64,000 nucleotides of DNA, from assembly GCA_042663485.1 (NCBI GenBank), contig JBHTAF010000002.1. The stretch is one strand, 5' to 3'. Positions 42,935 to 52,520 of this stretch are shown piece after piece (positions within the stretch are counted from its first letter, which is position 1; each line of letters begins with the position of its first letter). The position numbers and the translations under genes are program-made. The notes beneath the pieces are model-generated. The model was not told where the DNA came from, ran no database searches, and saw only the letters and a list, made by a program, of their open reading frames with translations. This DNA comes from Natronosalvus sp042663485. Lineage in GTDB: Archaea; Halobacteriota; Halobacteria; Halobacteriales; Natrialbaceae.

Positions 42935-42995
42935 GATTGGTGTATGTAGTTGGTTGCGGCCCTGGCGTTATGACGGTTCGCCTAGGCAGATTCGG

Positions 42996-43910
42996 TTACG
43001 CGGTCTCGTAGACCTCCTCGCGCACCCAGTCGTACCCCTTGTCCTCGAGTTGCTCGGCGAGGCTGGCGTCGCCGCTCTTGACGACCTGGCCGTCGAGCAT
43101 GATGTGGACGCGGTCGGGTTCGACGTAGTCGAGGATGCGCTGGTAGTGCGTGATCTGGAGGATTCCCGTGCCCTGGTCGTCGCGCAGGGAGTTGATCCCG
43201 TTGGAGACGTCCTGGAGGCGGTCGATGTCGAGCCCCGAGTCGATCTCGTCGAGGACGGCGATCGAAGGCTCGAGGATCGCGGCCTGGAGCACTTCGTTCT
43301 GCTTTTTCTCCCCGCCGGAGAAGCCGGCGTTGAGGTAGCGGTGGGCGAACTTCTCGTCCATGTCGAGCTGTTCCATCTTCTCCCGGAGGAGTTCCTGGAA
43401 CTCGGAGACGCCGATCTCGCCCTCGTCGGCGGGGCCTTCCATCGGCGACGTGGTAGGCGTGTCGTCTGCTTCTTCTTCTTCCTCTGCTTCCTCGTCTTCG
43501 TCCTCGAAGAGCTCCTCGCGCTCTTCGATCTTCGCGTTGAGTGCCGTCCGCAGGAAGTTCGTCATCGTGACGCCCTCGATCTCGGCTGGGTACTGGAAGC
43601 CGAGGAAGACGCCCAGCGCCGCGCGCTCGTTAGGCTCGAGTTCGAGCAGGTTCCACGTTCGCTTGTCCTCGGGGATGTCGATCTCGTCGCCGAACTCGCC
43701 CTCCTCGAGGTGGAGCAGGACCTCGCCCTCGGTGACTTCGTAGGCCGGGTGGCCGGCGACGATCTTCGAGGTCGTCGACTTCCCGGAGCCGTTCGGTCCC
43801 ATCAGGGCGTGGATCTCGCCCGAGTTGACCTCGAGGTCGACGCCGCGCAGGATCTGTTCGTCGCCCTCAGCTACTTTCGCGTGCAGATTTTTGAGTTCTA
43901 GGCGTGCCAT
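42996..43910 (-). CDS. sufC: Fe-S cluster assembly ATPase SufC
   Basis: This 304-residue ABC ATPase powers the SufBD scaffold. Walker A is GPNGSGKSTTSKIV near residues 39-52, the signature is FSGGEKKQNEVLQ near 197-209, and Walker B is IAVLDEIDSGLDID near 218-231. Compared with bacterial SufC (about 250) it has an inserted acidic stretch of about 35 residues (about 137-170, rich in Glu/Asp) between the two halves, near the Q-loop side, a halophilic addition. It heads the sufCBD unit; its promoter must lie in 43911-44203. Confidence 0.95.
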   Translation of the reverse strand: MARLELKNLHAKVAEGDEQILRGVDLEVNSGEIHALMGPNGSGKSTTSKIVAGHPAYEVTEGEVLLHLEEGEFGDEIDIPEDKRTWNLLELEPNERAALGVFLGFQYPAEIEGVTMTNFLRTALNAKIEEREELFEDEDEEAEEEEEADDTPTTSPMEGPADEGEIGVSEFQELLREKMEQLDMDEKFAHRYLNAGFSGGEKKQNEVLQAAILEPSIAVLDEIDSGLDIDRLQDVSNGINSLRDDQGTGILQITHYQRILDYVEPDRVHIMLDGQVVKSGDASLAEQLEDKGYDWVREEVYETA

Positions 43911-44203
43911 ATGATCGGATACCTCTGTCGTCTCGAGAGTGGGGCGTGAGCCTGATAATGGTTTCGTATCTGAGTGGATGATGTGCCGATTTGGGAAGAT
44001 AATTTTCTGAAAGAGAAAGGGCTGACGAGGGGTCGAGAACGCCCGTATCCGTTCTGGAACGTGAGGCCCGACGCTGTATTAGCCGAGCACGGTAGGTACA
44101 CCGTCGTTCGCATAACTGGTAACCGAACGGGCTAGCATATTCGTTGTCCCGCACGGCGTGTCCCGGGGCCGGTCTCGCTCGAGGTGACGAAACCCCCCAA
44201 AAA

Positions 44204-46942
44204 CTACATGAACGAATCGAGGCCCGTCTGGGTCTGGCCCGACTTGACCTCTTCCCAGGACATGTCGAGCGCCTCGAGGATCCGCTCGATCGGCCCCTTG
44301 AGCGTCTTCTCGAGCATCTTGTCGTAGTCGACCGCGAACGCCTCGGGTACCTGATCGTCGTACTCGAAACAGATCACGTCAGGGTCGCGCTTGAACGCGC
44401 CGTAGACGGGATCGGTGTGGGGATCCAGCCCCTGCTCGTCCTCGACACGCCGGAAGAAGGCGGGGTCGACGCGCTCCAGATACAGCCGCTTGGGCTTGCT
44501 CCCGCGGTCGAAGTTCGTCCCCAGCAGGAGGTTCGCGTACTTCGCCCCGCGAACGTGGGCCGTGTCGGTGTCGTAGTTGTCCAGGCGCTTGCCGATTCCG
44601 CCCGGAATCGCGATCTCCTCGAGGCTGACGTTCCCGTCCTCGAAGTCCTCGATGATCTCGGCGACGTACTCCTCGACGCCCTCGATGTCACCATCGCGGA
44701 CGATCATCTCGATCACCCGGTGTTGCACTTCTTTGGTGATCGGCGCGATGTCCGAGCGCTTGTACTCGAAGCCGGTGATGTCGACGTCGTCGACTTCCTT
44801 TCCCTCCTTCCAGACGATGTGGCCGGCGTAGCGCTTCTTGGTACCGGCCTGGAAGAATCGCCGGTACAGTTTCTCGAACTCGATCTGGAAGCGGTGTTCC
44901 TCGGCGTTGAGTTCTTCGCGTGCGAAGTCGTCGTAGCGGCCGTTGACGTACTCCTCGATTTCGAACGACTGCTCGATGGCCTCTTCCTTCGTGACCTCGG
45001 GGCCCAGCTCGAGCATGACGCTGTCGGTGTCACCATACGAAACATGATAATTCAGTTCGTTTGCGGCAGTCTCCGTAAATTCGATGACTTCGCGCCCAGT
45101 GGCCGTGATTGCGGATGCGGCTTCTTTGTCATATAGACGAAAACGTTCCCACCCCGACACGCCATAGAGCGAGTTCATGATAACCTTGACAGCACCCTGC
45201 TGGCGGTCGTACTGCTCGTACTCGAGGCTGCCCGGTTCGTGCTCGTTTCGGAGCGATTTCTTCTCCTCGCGCTCGGCCAGCAACTCGGTGATCATCTCGC
45301 GCATGACGCCGTCGGGTTCCTGCCGAAAGTGGGTCGGTTCCGGGGTCGTAGGCGCGACGAACGTCTCCCCGTCGTACTCGTCGGGATCGACTCTCGTCTC
45401 CGGGGAGGCGTTGATCGTCGTCATACACATCGGGTACAGGCTCTTCAGGTCGAGCACGGTCACGTTCTCCTTGACGCCCGTGATCGGCTCGAAGACCGCC
45501 CCGCCCTCGTACTCCTCGCCCGCCTCTTGCTGGCCCTTCGAGGGGAGGGCGAACCGCCCGTGGGCCTCGTGGAGGACGTACATGTCGACGGTATCGCCGG
45601 GCGTGGGCGCGTCCTCGAGTTTGCACCCGACGAACGTGCGCACCTCGTCCCAGAAGGCAACGATCTCCTGTTGGCGGTCGAGTTCGACGCAGAGTTCCAC
45701 GTCTCGGAGGTTGTACTCGAGCAGGCGGGTGGGGTCGTCCTCCCAGAGGTCCCCGATCGACCCGGCGTAGCGCTCCTTACCCACACCCAACTCGGCCTCA
45801 CCGACCGCGTCGAGGCGGTAGGAGTCCAGTTCCGAGAAGACCATCCGCTGGTAGCCGTAGAGCAGGTCGAAGACGACCCGACCCTTTATGTCGGGGCCAC
45901 CCCAGTTACTCCGCCAGACTTCGCCGATTCGAGAGAGCCGGTCCGGGTTCAGGTCGAAGTCGTGGTGTGGGCCCTCCAGCACCTCGAGGCGGTCGAGGAA
46001 GTAGGGGGCGTCGAAGTCGTCGAAGTTCCACCCGGTCAGAACGTCTGGATCGGTCTCGTCGATGTAGTCGAGAAACGCCTCGAGCATCGCCTCCTCGTCC
46101 TCGAACGCGCGGACCTCGTGGTCGATGTCGCCTTCGATTGGGTCGTAGTCCTCGAGGGCCGCCGGCGACTCGCCGTCACCGTCGTCGGCTTCGAAGATCC
46201 ACAGGATGTACTCGTTGCGGTAGGAGTCGTGGCTGGCCAGACAGATGATCGGCTCCTCGCCGTCCTCGGGGAAGCCATTCCGGTCGTCGACCTCGATGTC
46301 GAACGTCTGGACGCGCGGGTCGGCCTCGACCTCGCAGGCCTCGAGTTCGTCGTGCGGGACGACGAGGCTCCCATCGTCCGCTCGTCGCTCGGGCAGGCGA
46401 ATCCCGCTCCGGATGTCCTTGTCGATCAGCAACCGGTTGGGAAACAGGATGTCAGCCTCGTAGTGGTCGAACTCGTCGCGCATCTGGCCGACGTCCCGGG
46501 GCGTCTGGCCGAAAATCTTGGTCAGTCGCTCGCCGCGGATACTCTCGTATGGTTCGCCGTCGTCTCCCGTCTCTTCCCAGCCCGTGATTCGGTCGTGACG
46601 CTCTAGGGCATCTTCCTCGAGCGTCTCGGTCGGCGCGTAAAAGTACGGCCGAAAGCCGAGTACCTTCACGTGCTCGAGGTCGTTTTCGCGCGTGCGCCCG
46701 AAGACGTGCACGATCGGGAACTCGTCGTCGCCGTAGCCCGACACGGTGTAGTCGACCTGCATCACGGCGAGTTCGAGCGTCCCGTCGGGGTCCGGGAGCG
46801 TCTCCGCTTGTACGTCGATCACCTCGCTGCCGAGCGCGCCGCCGTTGCCGGCGACGTGTACGGCTTCCTCGTCGGGACGTTCGTCGGCATCGTCGTCCGA
46901 CGCCGAGAACGCATCCAGCCCTGCCTGGCCCGCGTCAGTCAT
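44204..46942 (-). CDS. polB: Replicative DNA polymerase, family B
   Basis: The 912-residue enzyme has the exonuclease motifs FDIEV, GWNFDDFDAPY and YNLRDVEL, and polymerase motifs LDLKSLYPMCM (about residue 500), KVIMNSLYGVSG (about 590) and YGDTDSVML (about 635). All three motifs are uninterrupted, so none of the common intein sites is filled. PIP-like sequences for the PCNA clamp occur at both ends: QAGLDAFS at residues 6-13 and QTGLDSFM at 905-912. The start at 46942 (MTDAGQAG) was preferred to an ATG 12 codons upstream. It lies upstream of, and on the same strand as, sufC. Confidence 0.95.
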   Translation of the reverse strand: MTDAGQAGLDAFSASDDDADERPDEEAVHVAGNGGALGSEVIDVQAETLPDPDGTLELAVMQVDYTVSGYGDDEFPIVHVFGRTRENDLEHVKVLGFRPYFYAPTETLEEDALERHDRITGWEETGDDGEPYESIRGERLTKIFGQTPRDVGQMRDEFDHYEADILFPNRLLIDKDIRSGIRLPERRADDGSLVVPHDELEACEVEADPRVQTFDIEVDDRNGFPEDGEEPIICLASHDSYRNEYILWIFEADDGDGESPAALEDYDPIEGDIDHEVRAFEDEEAMLEAFLDYIDETDPDVLTGWNFDDFDAPYFLDRLEVLEGPHHDFDLNPDRLSRIGEVWRSNWGGPDIKGRVVFDLLYGYQRMVFSELDSYRLDAVGEAELGVGKERYAGSIGDLWEDDPTRLLEYNLRDVELCVELDRQQEIVAFWDEVRTFVGCKLEDAPTPGDTVDMYVLHEAHGRFALPSKGQQEAGEEYEGGAVFEPITGVKENVTVLDLKSLYPMCMTTINASPETRVDPDEYDGETFVAPTTPEPTHFRQEPDGVMREMITELLAEREEKKSLRNEHEPGSLEYEQYDRQQGAVKVIMNSLYGVSGWERFRLYDKEAASAITATGREVIEFTETAANELNYHVSYGDTDSVMLELGPEVTKEEAIEQSFEIEEYVNGRYDDFAREELNAEEHRFQIEFEKLYRRFFQAGTKKRYAGHIVWKEGKEVDDVDITGFEYKRSDIAPITKEVQHRVIEMIVRDGDIEGVEEYVAEIIEDFEDGNVSLEEIAIPGGIGKRLDNYDTDTAHVRGAKYANLLLGTNFDRGSKPKRLYLERVDPAFFRRVEDEQGLDPHTDPVYGAFKRDPDVICFEYDDQVPEAFAVDYDKMLEKTLKGPIERILEALDMSWEEVKSGQTQTGLDSFM

Positions 46943-47112
46943 GGTGTCGGGTTTGGCAGTCACCGGATAAAAACCCACGCGAATCGGCTTTCGGGCTCTA
47001 ACTCACGTTGCCTGCTCACAATCCGGACGTGGTAGTGTTCTGACAGGGGGCAACAAGACATTTAACGTGGTAACACATAGCACATAACGAGGTACATGCC
47101 GTGTCTATCCAT

Positions 47113-47277
47113 ATGAACGACGATACGACGGACGGTGGCGAACCGCGTGGCGAACCAGCGGGCACCGCCACGATCGAGAGCTACGAAACCGACGACGGAA
47201 CCGTCTTTTACGACGCCGAAAACCCCCTTGCCTGGATGGAGACGACCCAGACGTTCTCGCTCGAGGAAGTCGCCTGA
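47113..47277 (+). CDS. Small haloarchaeal protein (DUF7331-like)
   Basis: A 54-residue frame starts at ATG 47113 (MNDDTTDGGEPRGEPAG) and stops at TGA 47275-47277. The second half, ESYETDDGTVFYDAENPLAW, then ETTQTFSLEEVA, matches my memory of small haloarchaeal proteins named DUF7331. It is acidic and soluble, with typical codon use. AT-rich sequence 47055-47095 (TTTAACGTGG, ACACATAGCACATAACG) upstream of it is promoter-like. It diverges from polB. Function unknown. Confidence 0.7.
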   Translation: MNDDTTDGGEPRGEPAGTATIESYETDDGTVFYDAENPLAWMETTQTFSLEEVA

Positions 47278-47384
47278 TCTGACGGCCTCGAGCGTTTCCA
47301 GGTGCACGGTTCCGGGGTGCGCGGTGCACACCCCTCGACAACCCAACGCGAACGCTTTTTTGCGATACTCCCCTGAGAACAGTC

Positions 47385-47810
47385 GTGGATCTCGAGCCGA
47401 GCGACCACGAACCCGAGGAGGTCGATCCCGAGAGCGACCTCTACGATCCGACCACCGACTCGCTGACGATCCCACAGGTCGAGACTGATGCCAGCGACGC
47501 CGATCCGAAACTGGTTACAATGTTCTGGGCGCTCGTACTCGTCGTCAAAGCCTCGATTCTCACGACCTCACTCGGGATTCTGTTGCTCGCGTTCGACGTC
47601 ATGCCGCAGTTTGGCCTAGCGGCGCTCGCGGCCGGAGTCGTGCTCTCGGGGTTCGCCGTCTACCGGTACCGGACGTTCGATCCGTCGGCCGTTTCGAGCG
47701 ACGTCGACGGCGATTCAGAAGAGATCGGAGCCAACGCCCACGCCGGAAGACCTTCCGACGAGACAACGCCCGAGGATCCGGCGAACAGCACCGCGGAGGA
47801 CCAGCCGTGA
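47385..47810 (+). CDS. DUF7322-like membrane protein next to rad50
   Basis: The 141-residue protein starts at GTG. An acidic N-terminus (about residues 1-42; ESDLYDPTTDSLTIPQVET) precedes two membrane helices (about 45-68 and 72-92, VVKASILTTSLGILLLAF and FGLAALAAGVVLSGFAVYRY), and the tail is disordered and acidic. Its stop overlaps the next GTG (GTGA), so it is coupled to the HTH gene downstream. I associate it with haloarchaeal proteins of this neighbourhood but do not know a function. Confidence 0.7.
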   Translation: MDLEPSDHEPEEVDPESDLYDPTTDSLTIPQVETDASDADPKLVTMFWALVLVVKASILTTSLGILLLAFDVMPQFGLAALAAGVVLSGFAVYRYRTFDPSAVSSDVDGDSEEIGANAHAGRPSDETTPEDPANSTAEDQP

Positions 47811-48241
47811 AACCCGTCCGCGGCGACGACGGCACCCGCTACCTGCTCGTCAAACGCTCGTCGGACTCGAGTCTCGTTCGCGACCCCACTACCGGCGAGG
47901 AGCGCTACGTCGATAACGCTCGACTCGAGCCGCTTCCCGAGCTATCGGCGCTCGAGCTGGCCACCCAGGCGGTCGACGACGACGTCCGTCCCCTCCTCCT
48001 GTCGATTCACGACGAGCGAACGCTCGGACTCGTCCTCGAACTCGCCGAACGCGGCCCTCTCGGCGTTCGAGAGATTCTCGGGTACAGCGACTTCTGCGAG
48101 AGCGACCTCCACGGCCGACTGACCGTCCTCACGGCTGGCGGCGTCCTGGAGGAGACCGAGGTCGGCGGCGAGCGCGGGTACGCGATAAGCGACTCCGCGC
48201 GTCGCGGGCTCGAGGTGCTCACCGGGGGAAGGCTGTCGTGA
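47807..48241 (+). CDS. Winged-helix-like protein convergent with rad50
   Basis: The 144-residue protein starts at GTG, overlapping the previous stop by 4 bases. The first part (RYLLVKRSSDSSLVRDPTTGEERYVDNARLEP) is a beta-rich module with a conserved DP.TGE turn. The second part (LLLSIHDERTLGLVLELAERGPLGVREILGYSDFCESDLHGRLTVLTAGGVLEE) has winged-helix character. A DUF7346-type annotation seems likely. It ends 42 bases before the rad50 stop on the other strand. DNA binding is inferred. Confidence 0.7.
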   Translation: MKPVRGDDGTRYLLVKRSSDSSLVRDPTTGEERYVDNARLEPLPELSALELATQAVDDDVRPLLLSIHDERTLGLVLELAERGPLGVREILGYSDFCESDLHGRLTVLTAGGVLEETEVGGERGYAISDSARRGLEVLTGGRLS

Positions 48242-48282
48242 AAAGACGGCGTCGGACGGAGAGTGACGACCTCCCTCAGTCG

Positions 48283-51027
48283 CTAATCTGACGCCAGCAG
48301 CGCCGCCTCCGGGGGTTCGCCCCGCTCGAGGCGCGAGCGATTCGACGTGGAATCCTTCTCGACACGCACGATGTCGTCGGCCGCGCCCACGAGTTCTTCG
48401 TCGTGGCTCACGACCACGATCTGTTCGACGCCCAGGTCGCGCATCGACTCGATGAGCGACACGAGCTGGGTGACGTGGCCCGAATCCAGGAACACGGTCG
48501 GCTCGTCGAGGATCAGCGGCGGCATCGGGGCCGATCCCTCGACGCCCTCCGCCAGCAGCCGGTAGATCGCACAGCGGAGGCTCAGGTTGAACAGGGCCCG
48601 CTCGCCTCCGGATAGCTGTTCGGGCTCGAGCGCCTCCCCATCCTTCTGGTAGACCGTCAGCCGATAGTCGCCATCCAGGTCGATCGCCGCGTAGGAGTCG
48701 TTCTGGTAGACCAGGTCGAACGTCTCGTTGAGCAGGCGCTCGAGCGTCTCGACGTTCCGCTGGCGCAGTTCGGCCCGGAGGTCGCCGTAGGTCGCCTGCA
48801 GCGTCTCGGCCTCGTCGTACAGCGACTGGAGGTCCGCCACCCGATCCTCGACGCGCTCGAGATCTGTTCGGAGATCCTCCAGATCCTCGAGTTCCTGCTC
48901 GACGGCTCCGATCGCGTTCTGGATGCCCTCGCGCTTCTCCTCGAGCTCCTCGAGTTTCGGCTCGACCTGCTCGAGGTAGTGCTCCGCGTTGTGTTTCTTC
49001 TCGCGAGCGTCTTCGATCCGGCCCTCGTCGAACTCGTCCTCGAGGGCCCGCTTTCGCTCCCGTTTGTCCGAGAGACGGGTCCGGCGCTCCTCGTTGAGTT
49101 CGGCCTTGTTCGCCCGTTCCGTGCGGGCGCGCTCGATGTCGCCCGCGAGTTCCTCGAGCCGGTCGGTGAGGGAGTCCACCGACTCGAGACCCTCGAGTTC
49201 GGTCTTGATCTCGGCGCGCTCGCCGTTGAGGTCGCCCAGGCGTTTCCGGGTTTCGGCCAGGCCGTCCTCGAGCGCGTCCGCCTCGTCTCGTTTCTCGGTC
49301 GCCGTCTCCCGAAGGTCCTCGACGCGCCCTTCGAGTTCCTCGCGCCGCTCGCGGCGCTCCCCGATCGTCTCGCGCTTTTCGTCGAGCAACTGGGCGACGT
49401 TCTCGCGGTTCCCCTCGAGATCCGCGACCTCCCCTTCGACCTCGACCAGCTCCTCGGCGCGCTCGAGTCTGGTTTCGGCATCTTCCAGGTCGGCCTCGAT
49501 ATCGCCCCGCTCGGTCTCGAGGTCGGCCAGTTCCTCCTGGCGTTCGTCGAGCACGTCGACGTGCGGCGAGTCCTCGACGGGCTGGCCACACTCGGGGCAC
49601 TTCCCCTCCTCGAGCAGGGCCTCGCCCTCCTCGATCGACGCCTCGACGGCCTCGATTTTGGCCGTCACGGTAGCGAGATCGGATTTGTACTCGTCTCGCT
49701 GGGCTGCCAATTCCTCATGGTGGTCGTCCGCGTCGCCGAACGCGATCGGCGCGTCCTCGAAGCGATTTCGCTGCGCCTCGATCTCGTCCTCGAGGTCCGA
49801 AAGCGTCTCCTCTCGCCGTTCGATCGTCTCGGCCTCCGCCTCGAGCGTCTCGGCGAGGTCGTCGATCGTCGCCTGCTTCTCGTCGGCCTCCGCCTCGAGT
49901 TCGTCCGCGCGCGTTCGGAGTCGGTCGACCTCGCCGGTCGTCTCGGTGATCTCGACGCGAATCTCCTCGAGCTGGTCACGAAGTTCGTCGTCTCGTGACT
50001 CGAGGGTGTCGATGCGGGCGTCGACGGTCGGGGCGTCCTCGTCCTCGTCTGCGACGGGTGCGTCCTCAGGGTCGTCGAAGTCCGCGGCGGTTCCCGACGG
50101 GAGCGAAACCGGTTCCTCGAGGTCCTCGAGCAACGATGCTCGTTCATCCATCACGCTCTCCCGCTCGGACTCGAGGTTCTGAATCGTCTCGAGCAGTTCC
50201 TCGCGCTCACGCTCGGTCGCCGAAATCGTCTCCCGGAGCTCCTCGACGTCGTGTTCGAGCGCTGTGATCTCCTCGCGGGTTTCCTCGTGGCGTTCGAGGA
50301 CCTCCGTCGCGTCCTCGAGCGTCTCCCGCGCGGCTTCGCGCTGGGACTCGAAGTTGTCGATCTCCGCGACCACGTCAGCCCGCCGGGTCTCGAGGGCGTT
50401 GAGCCGCTCGGGGAGGTCCTTCTCCTCCTTCGTCTCGATCTGCTCGCGCAGTTTCTCGAGGGCACCCTCCTGGCGGTCGAGAACGTCCTTGACGCCCAGG
50501 CGGGCCTCGCTCGCCCGCTCGCGGTACTCCTCGAGCGCGCCGAGCTGGAGGAGGTCGTCAATCATGTCCTGGCGCTCGCGCGGAGAGGCGTGGATGAGCT
50601 TGTTGACCTCGCCCTGGCGGACGTACGCGCAGTTGACGAACGCGTCGGCGTCCATCCGCAGGAGTTGCGTCACCTCCCGGCGGACGTCGCGGGCGCCCTC
50701 GACCGTGTCGTCGGGCGTCTCGAGGACGCACTTCGTGGTGGTCGCCCGGTCGCCCCGAAGTTTGAGTTCCCGGCGGATGCGGTAGCTCGTTCCGTCGTGG
50801 GTAAAGGCGAGGTCGACCTCGCTCTCGTCTTCGCCGATGGTGATCACGTCGTCGAGGGTCCGGTCGTCGAGGGCCTTCGAACCGTAGAGCGCGAAGAAGA
50901 CGGCCTCGAGCAGGGTCGACTTGCCGCTGCCGTTGACGCCGTGGACGACGGTGACGCCGTGCTCGAGGCCGAGGTCGGCCTCGGCGTAGCACTTGAAGTT
51001 GCGCAGGGAGAGGGAGTCGACTCTCAC
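48283..51027 (-). CDS. rad50: DNA repair ATPase Rad50
   Basis: This 914-residue SMC-like protein joins with Mre11 to process DNA breaks. Walker A (GVNGSGKSTLLEAVF, about residues 30-44), a long coiled coil (about 160-730) and the C-terminal half with signature LSGGERALFNLSLR and Walker B PPLILDEPTVFLD, plus VVSHDEELV, are all present. The zinc hook KCPECGQPV sits at about residues 475-483 at the coil apex. It starts inside the mre11 stop (4-base overlap). Length is typical for haloarchaea. Confidence 0.96.
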   Translation of the reverse strand: MRVDSLSLRNFKCYAEADLGLEHGVTVVHGVNGSGKSTLLEAVFFALYGSKALDDRTLDDVITIGEDESEVDLAFTHDGTSYRIRRELKLRGDRATTTKCVLETPDDTVEGARDVRREVTQLLRMDADAFVNCAYVRQGEVNKLIHASPRERQDMIDDLLQLGALEEYRERASEARLGVKDVLDRQEGALEKLREQIETKEEKDLPERLNALETRRADVVAEIDNFESQREAARETLEDATEVLERHEETREEITALEHDVEELRETISATEREREELLETIQNLESERESVMDERASLLEDLEEPVSLPSGTAADFDDPEDAPVADEDEDAPTVDARIDTLESRDDELRDQLEEIRVEITETTGEVDRLRTRADELEAEADEKQATIDDLAETLEAEAETIERREETLSDLEDEIEAQRNRFEDAPIAFGDADDHHEELAAQRDEYKSDLATVTAKIEAVEASIEEGEALLEEGKCPECGQPVEDSPHVDVLDERQEELADLETERGDIEADLEDAETRLERAEELVEVEGEVADLEGNRENVAQLLDEKRETIGERRERREELEGRVEDLRETATEKRDEADALEDGLAETRKRLGDLNGERAEIKTELEGLESVDSLTDRLEELAGDIERARTERANKAELNEERRTRLSDKRERKRALEDEFDEGRIEDAREKKHNAEHYLEQVEPKLEELEEKREGIQNAIGAVEQELEDLEDLRTDLERVEDRVADLQSLYDEAETLQATYGDLRAELRQRNVETLERLLNETFDLVYQNDSYAAIDLDGDYRLTVYQKDGEALEPEQLSGGERALFNLSLRCAIYRLLAEGVEGSAPMPPLILDEPTVFLDSGHVTQLVSLIESMRDLGVEQIVVVSHDEELVGAADDIVRVEKDSTSNRSRLERGEPPEAALLASD

Positions 51028-52418
51028 GCGAAATCACCCAGGGAAGTAGTATCGGCCTGGTCGTCCGGTTCGGTTGCGCTCCCCTCGTCGGTACCCTCGG
51101 CTTCGGTTTCGGCGGCGACTTCCGCGACATCCGCCGTTTCGTCCGATTCGTCGGCTTCGAGCGCCGCTGCTGAGTCGCTGTCCTCGAGCGCCTCTGCCGC
51201 TTTGCCGCTCTCGAGCGCCTCCGCCGTCGCATCGTCCCCACCCGAGAGCGCGTCGGCGACGGTCTGGACGTCCTCCGGGTCCCGTTCCGGAGCCGGGGCA
51301 AACGCCGAGTCGTCGGACTCGAGGAGTTCCTCGACCCGCCGCTTCGTCGATTCGCGAACGTTCGCGTCGACCACGTCGTCGTCTCGGACCGTCTGGTCGA
51401 TCTCGAGGGCCGCGTCGCTGAGTCCGAGTTCGCGCACGCGCTCGCGAACCGCCGCGTCGGGGTCCGCGAAGCTCACTGAAATCTCGGCGTCCTCGTCGGC
51501 GAGTTCCCGGCGGTCGTTCACCCGTGCGACGAGCGCGCCGCGCTCGAGGGCGAGTTCCTCGACGGCTGCGGGAGCGACCGGTCGGCCCTCCCCCTCGATA
51601 GTGACGATCACGACCGCGTCCTCGAGGTCGTACTCCCGCACCCGTTCCTGGACCCGGTCGACGCCCTCCTCATCCGCGAGGTCGACGTCGACGAAGACGA
51701 ACTCGCGGGTGCCGGGGATCGACCGTCGGCTGATCGCCACGTCGGAGTCGGAGTCGAACGTGACGAGGTTGTACCCTCGATCCTCGCGCTCGCTCGCGCT
51801 CGCACGCTCGGTCGACCCGCAGTAGGTGACCCAGGTGTCGGCCACCTCCGCGGTGTCGGCCGCGTGGTTGTCTCCGAGCAACATCGCGTCGAAGTTGACC
51901 GACGCCTCCTCGAGGACGAATTCGGTGTCCCAGTCGGCGTGGGCGAACGGTTCGAACAGGCCGTGGCTCACGAGGGCGGCGTGGTCGGCGTCGCCGGGAA
52001 TCGGGTCGAAGTCGTAGGCGAGGTCTTCGCGCCGTGAGCGGGGGACGAAGTCGAGACCGTAGAAAGCCACGTCGTCGACCACCACCGGATCGGGCCCAAG
52101 TCGGGTCGCCAGCCCCAGGTCGGCGAAGAGGTCGAGCCACTGGGCGTCCCGTTTGCCCTCGTGGTTGCCGACGACCGCCAGGAACGGAACCTCGGCGTCG
52201 GCCAGGCGCCGGAGCACCTCGACGGTTCCCTGGAGGTCGACCAGGCCGGGCCGCCGGTCGTGAAAGAGGTCGCCGGCGTGGATTACGGCGTCTACCTCGT
52301 CCTCGATCGCGTCCGTCGCGACGCTGTCGAACGCCTCGAGAAAGTCCCGTCGTCGCTCGGGCGCGTTGTACTGCTGATACCCGATGTGGGTGTCGCCCGT
52401 GTGTATCACCCGCGTCAT
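51024..52418 (-). CDS. mre11: DNA double-strand break nuclease Mre11
   Basis: The 464-residue protein has the phosphoesterase motifs HTGDTHIGYQQ (residues 6-16), IHAGDLFHDRRP (about 45-56), VVGNHEGKRD (about 78-87), LVSHGLFEPFAH and LLGDNHAAD, which bind two manganese ions. The nuclease core ends near 330. The last 130 residues are acidic and low-complexity, and end in TTSLGDFA, an LxxF sequence that resembles a clamp-binding (PIP) tail without the glutamine. It heads the mre11-rad50 unit. Confidence 0.95.
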   Translation of the reverse strand: MTRVIHTGDTHIGYQQYNAPERRRDFLEAFDSVATDAIEDEVDAVIHAGDLFHDRRPGLVDLQGTVEVLRRLADAEVPFLAVVGNHEGKRDAQWLDLFADLGLATRLGPDPVVVDDVAFYGLDFVPRSRREDLAYDFDPIPGDADHAALVSHGLFEPFAHADWDTEFVLEEASVNFDAMLLGDNHAADTAEVADTWVTYCGSTERASASEREDRGYNLVTFDSDSDVAISRRSIPGTREFVFVDVDLADEEGVDRVQERVREYDLEDAVVIVTIEGEGRPVAPAAVEELALERGALVARVNDRRELADEDAEISVSFADPDAAVRERVRELGLSDAALEIDQTVRDDDVVDANVRESTKRRVEELLESDDSAFAPAPERDPEDVQTVADALSGGDDATAEALESGKAAEALEDSDSAAALEADESDETADVAEVAAETEAEGTDEGSATEPDDQADTTSLGDFA

Positions 52419-52520
52419 CTACGACGACATTGCGCGTCGGCGACTAAAGGGGTTCCGCGACCGGACCGAAAGTGAAAGATCGGTTTGCATTCGAGTTCGA
52501 GGTCAGGTCCGAACGAGTGA

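Noticed and set aside
44204..46942. A possible intein in polB.
   Set aside because: The three polymerase motifs are uninterrupted and the length (912) is that of an intein-free enzyme.
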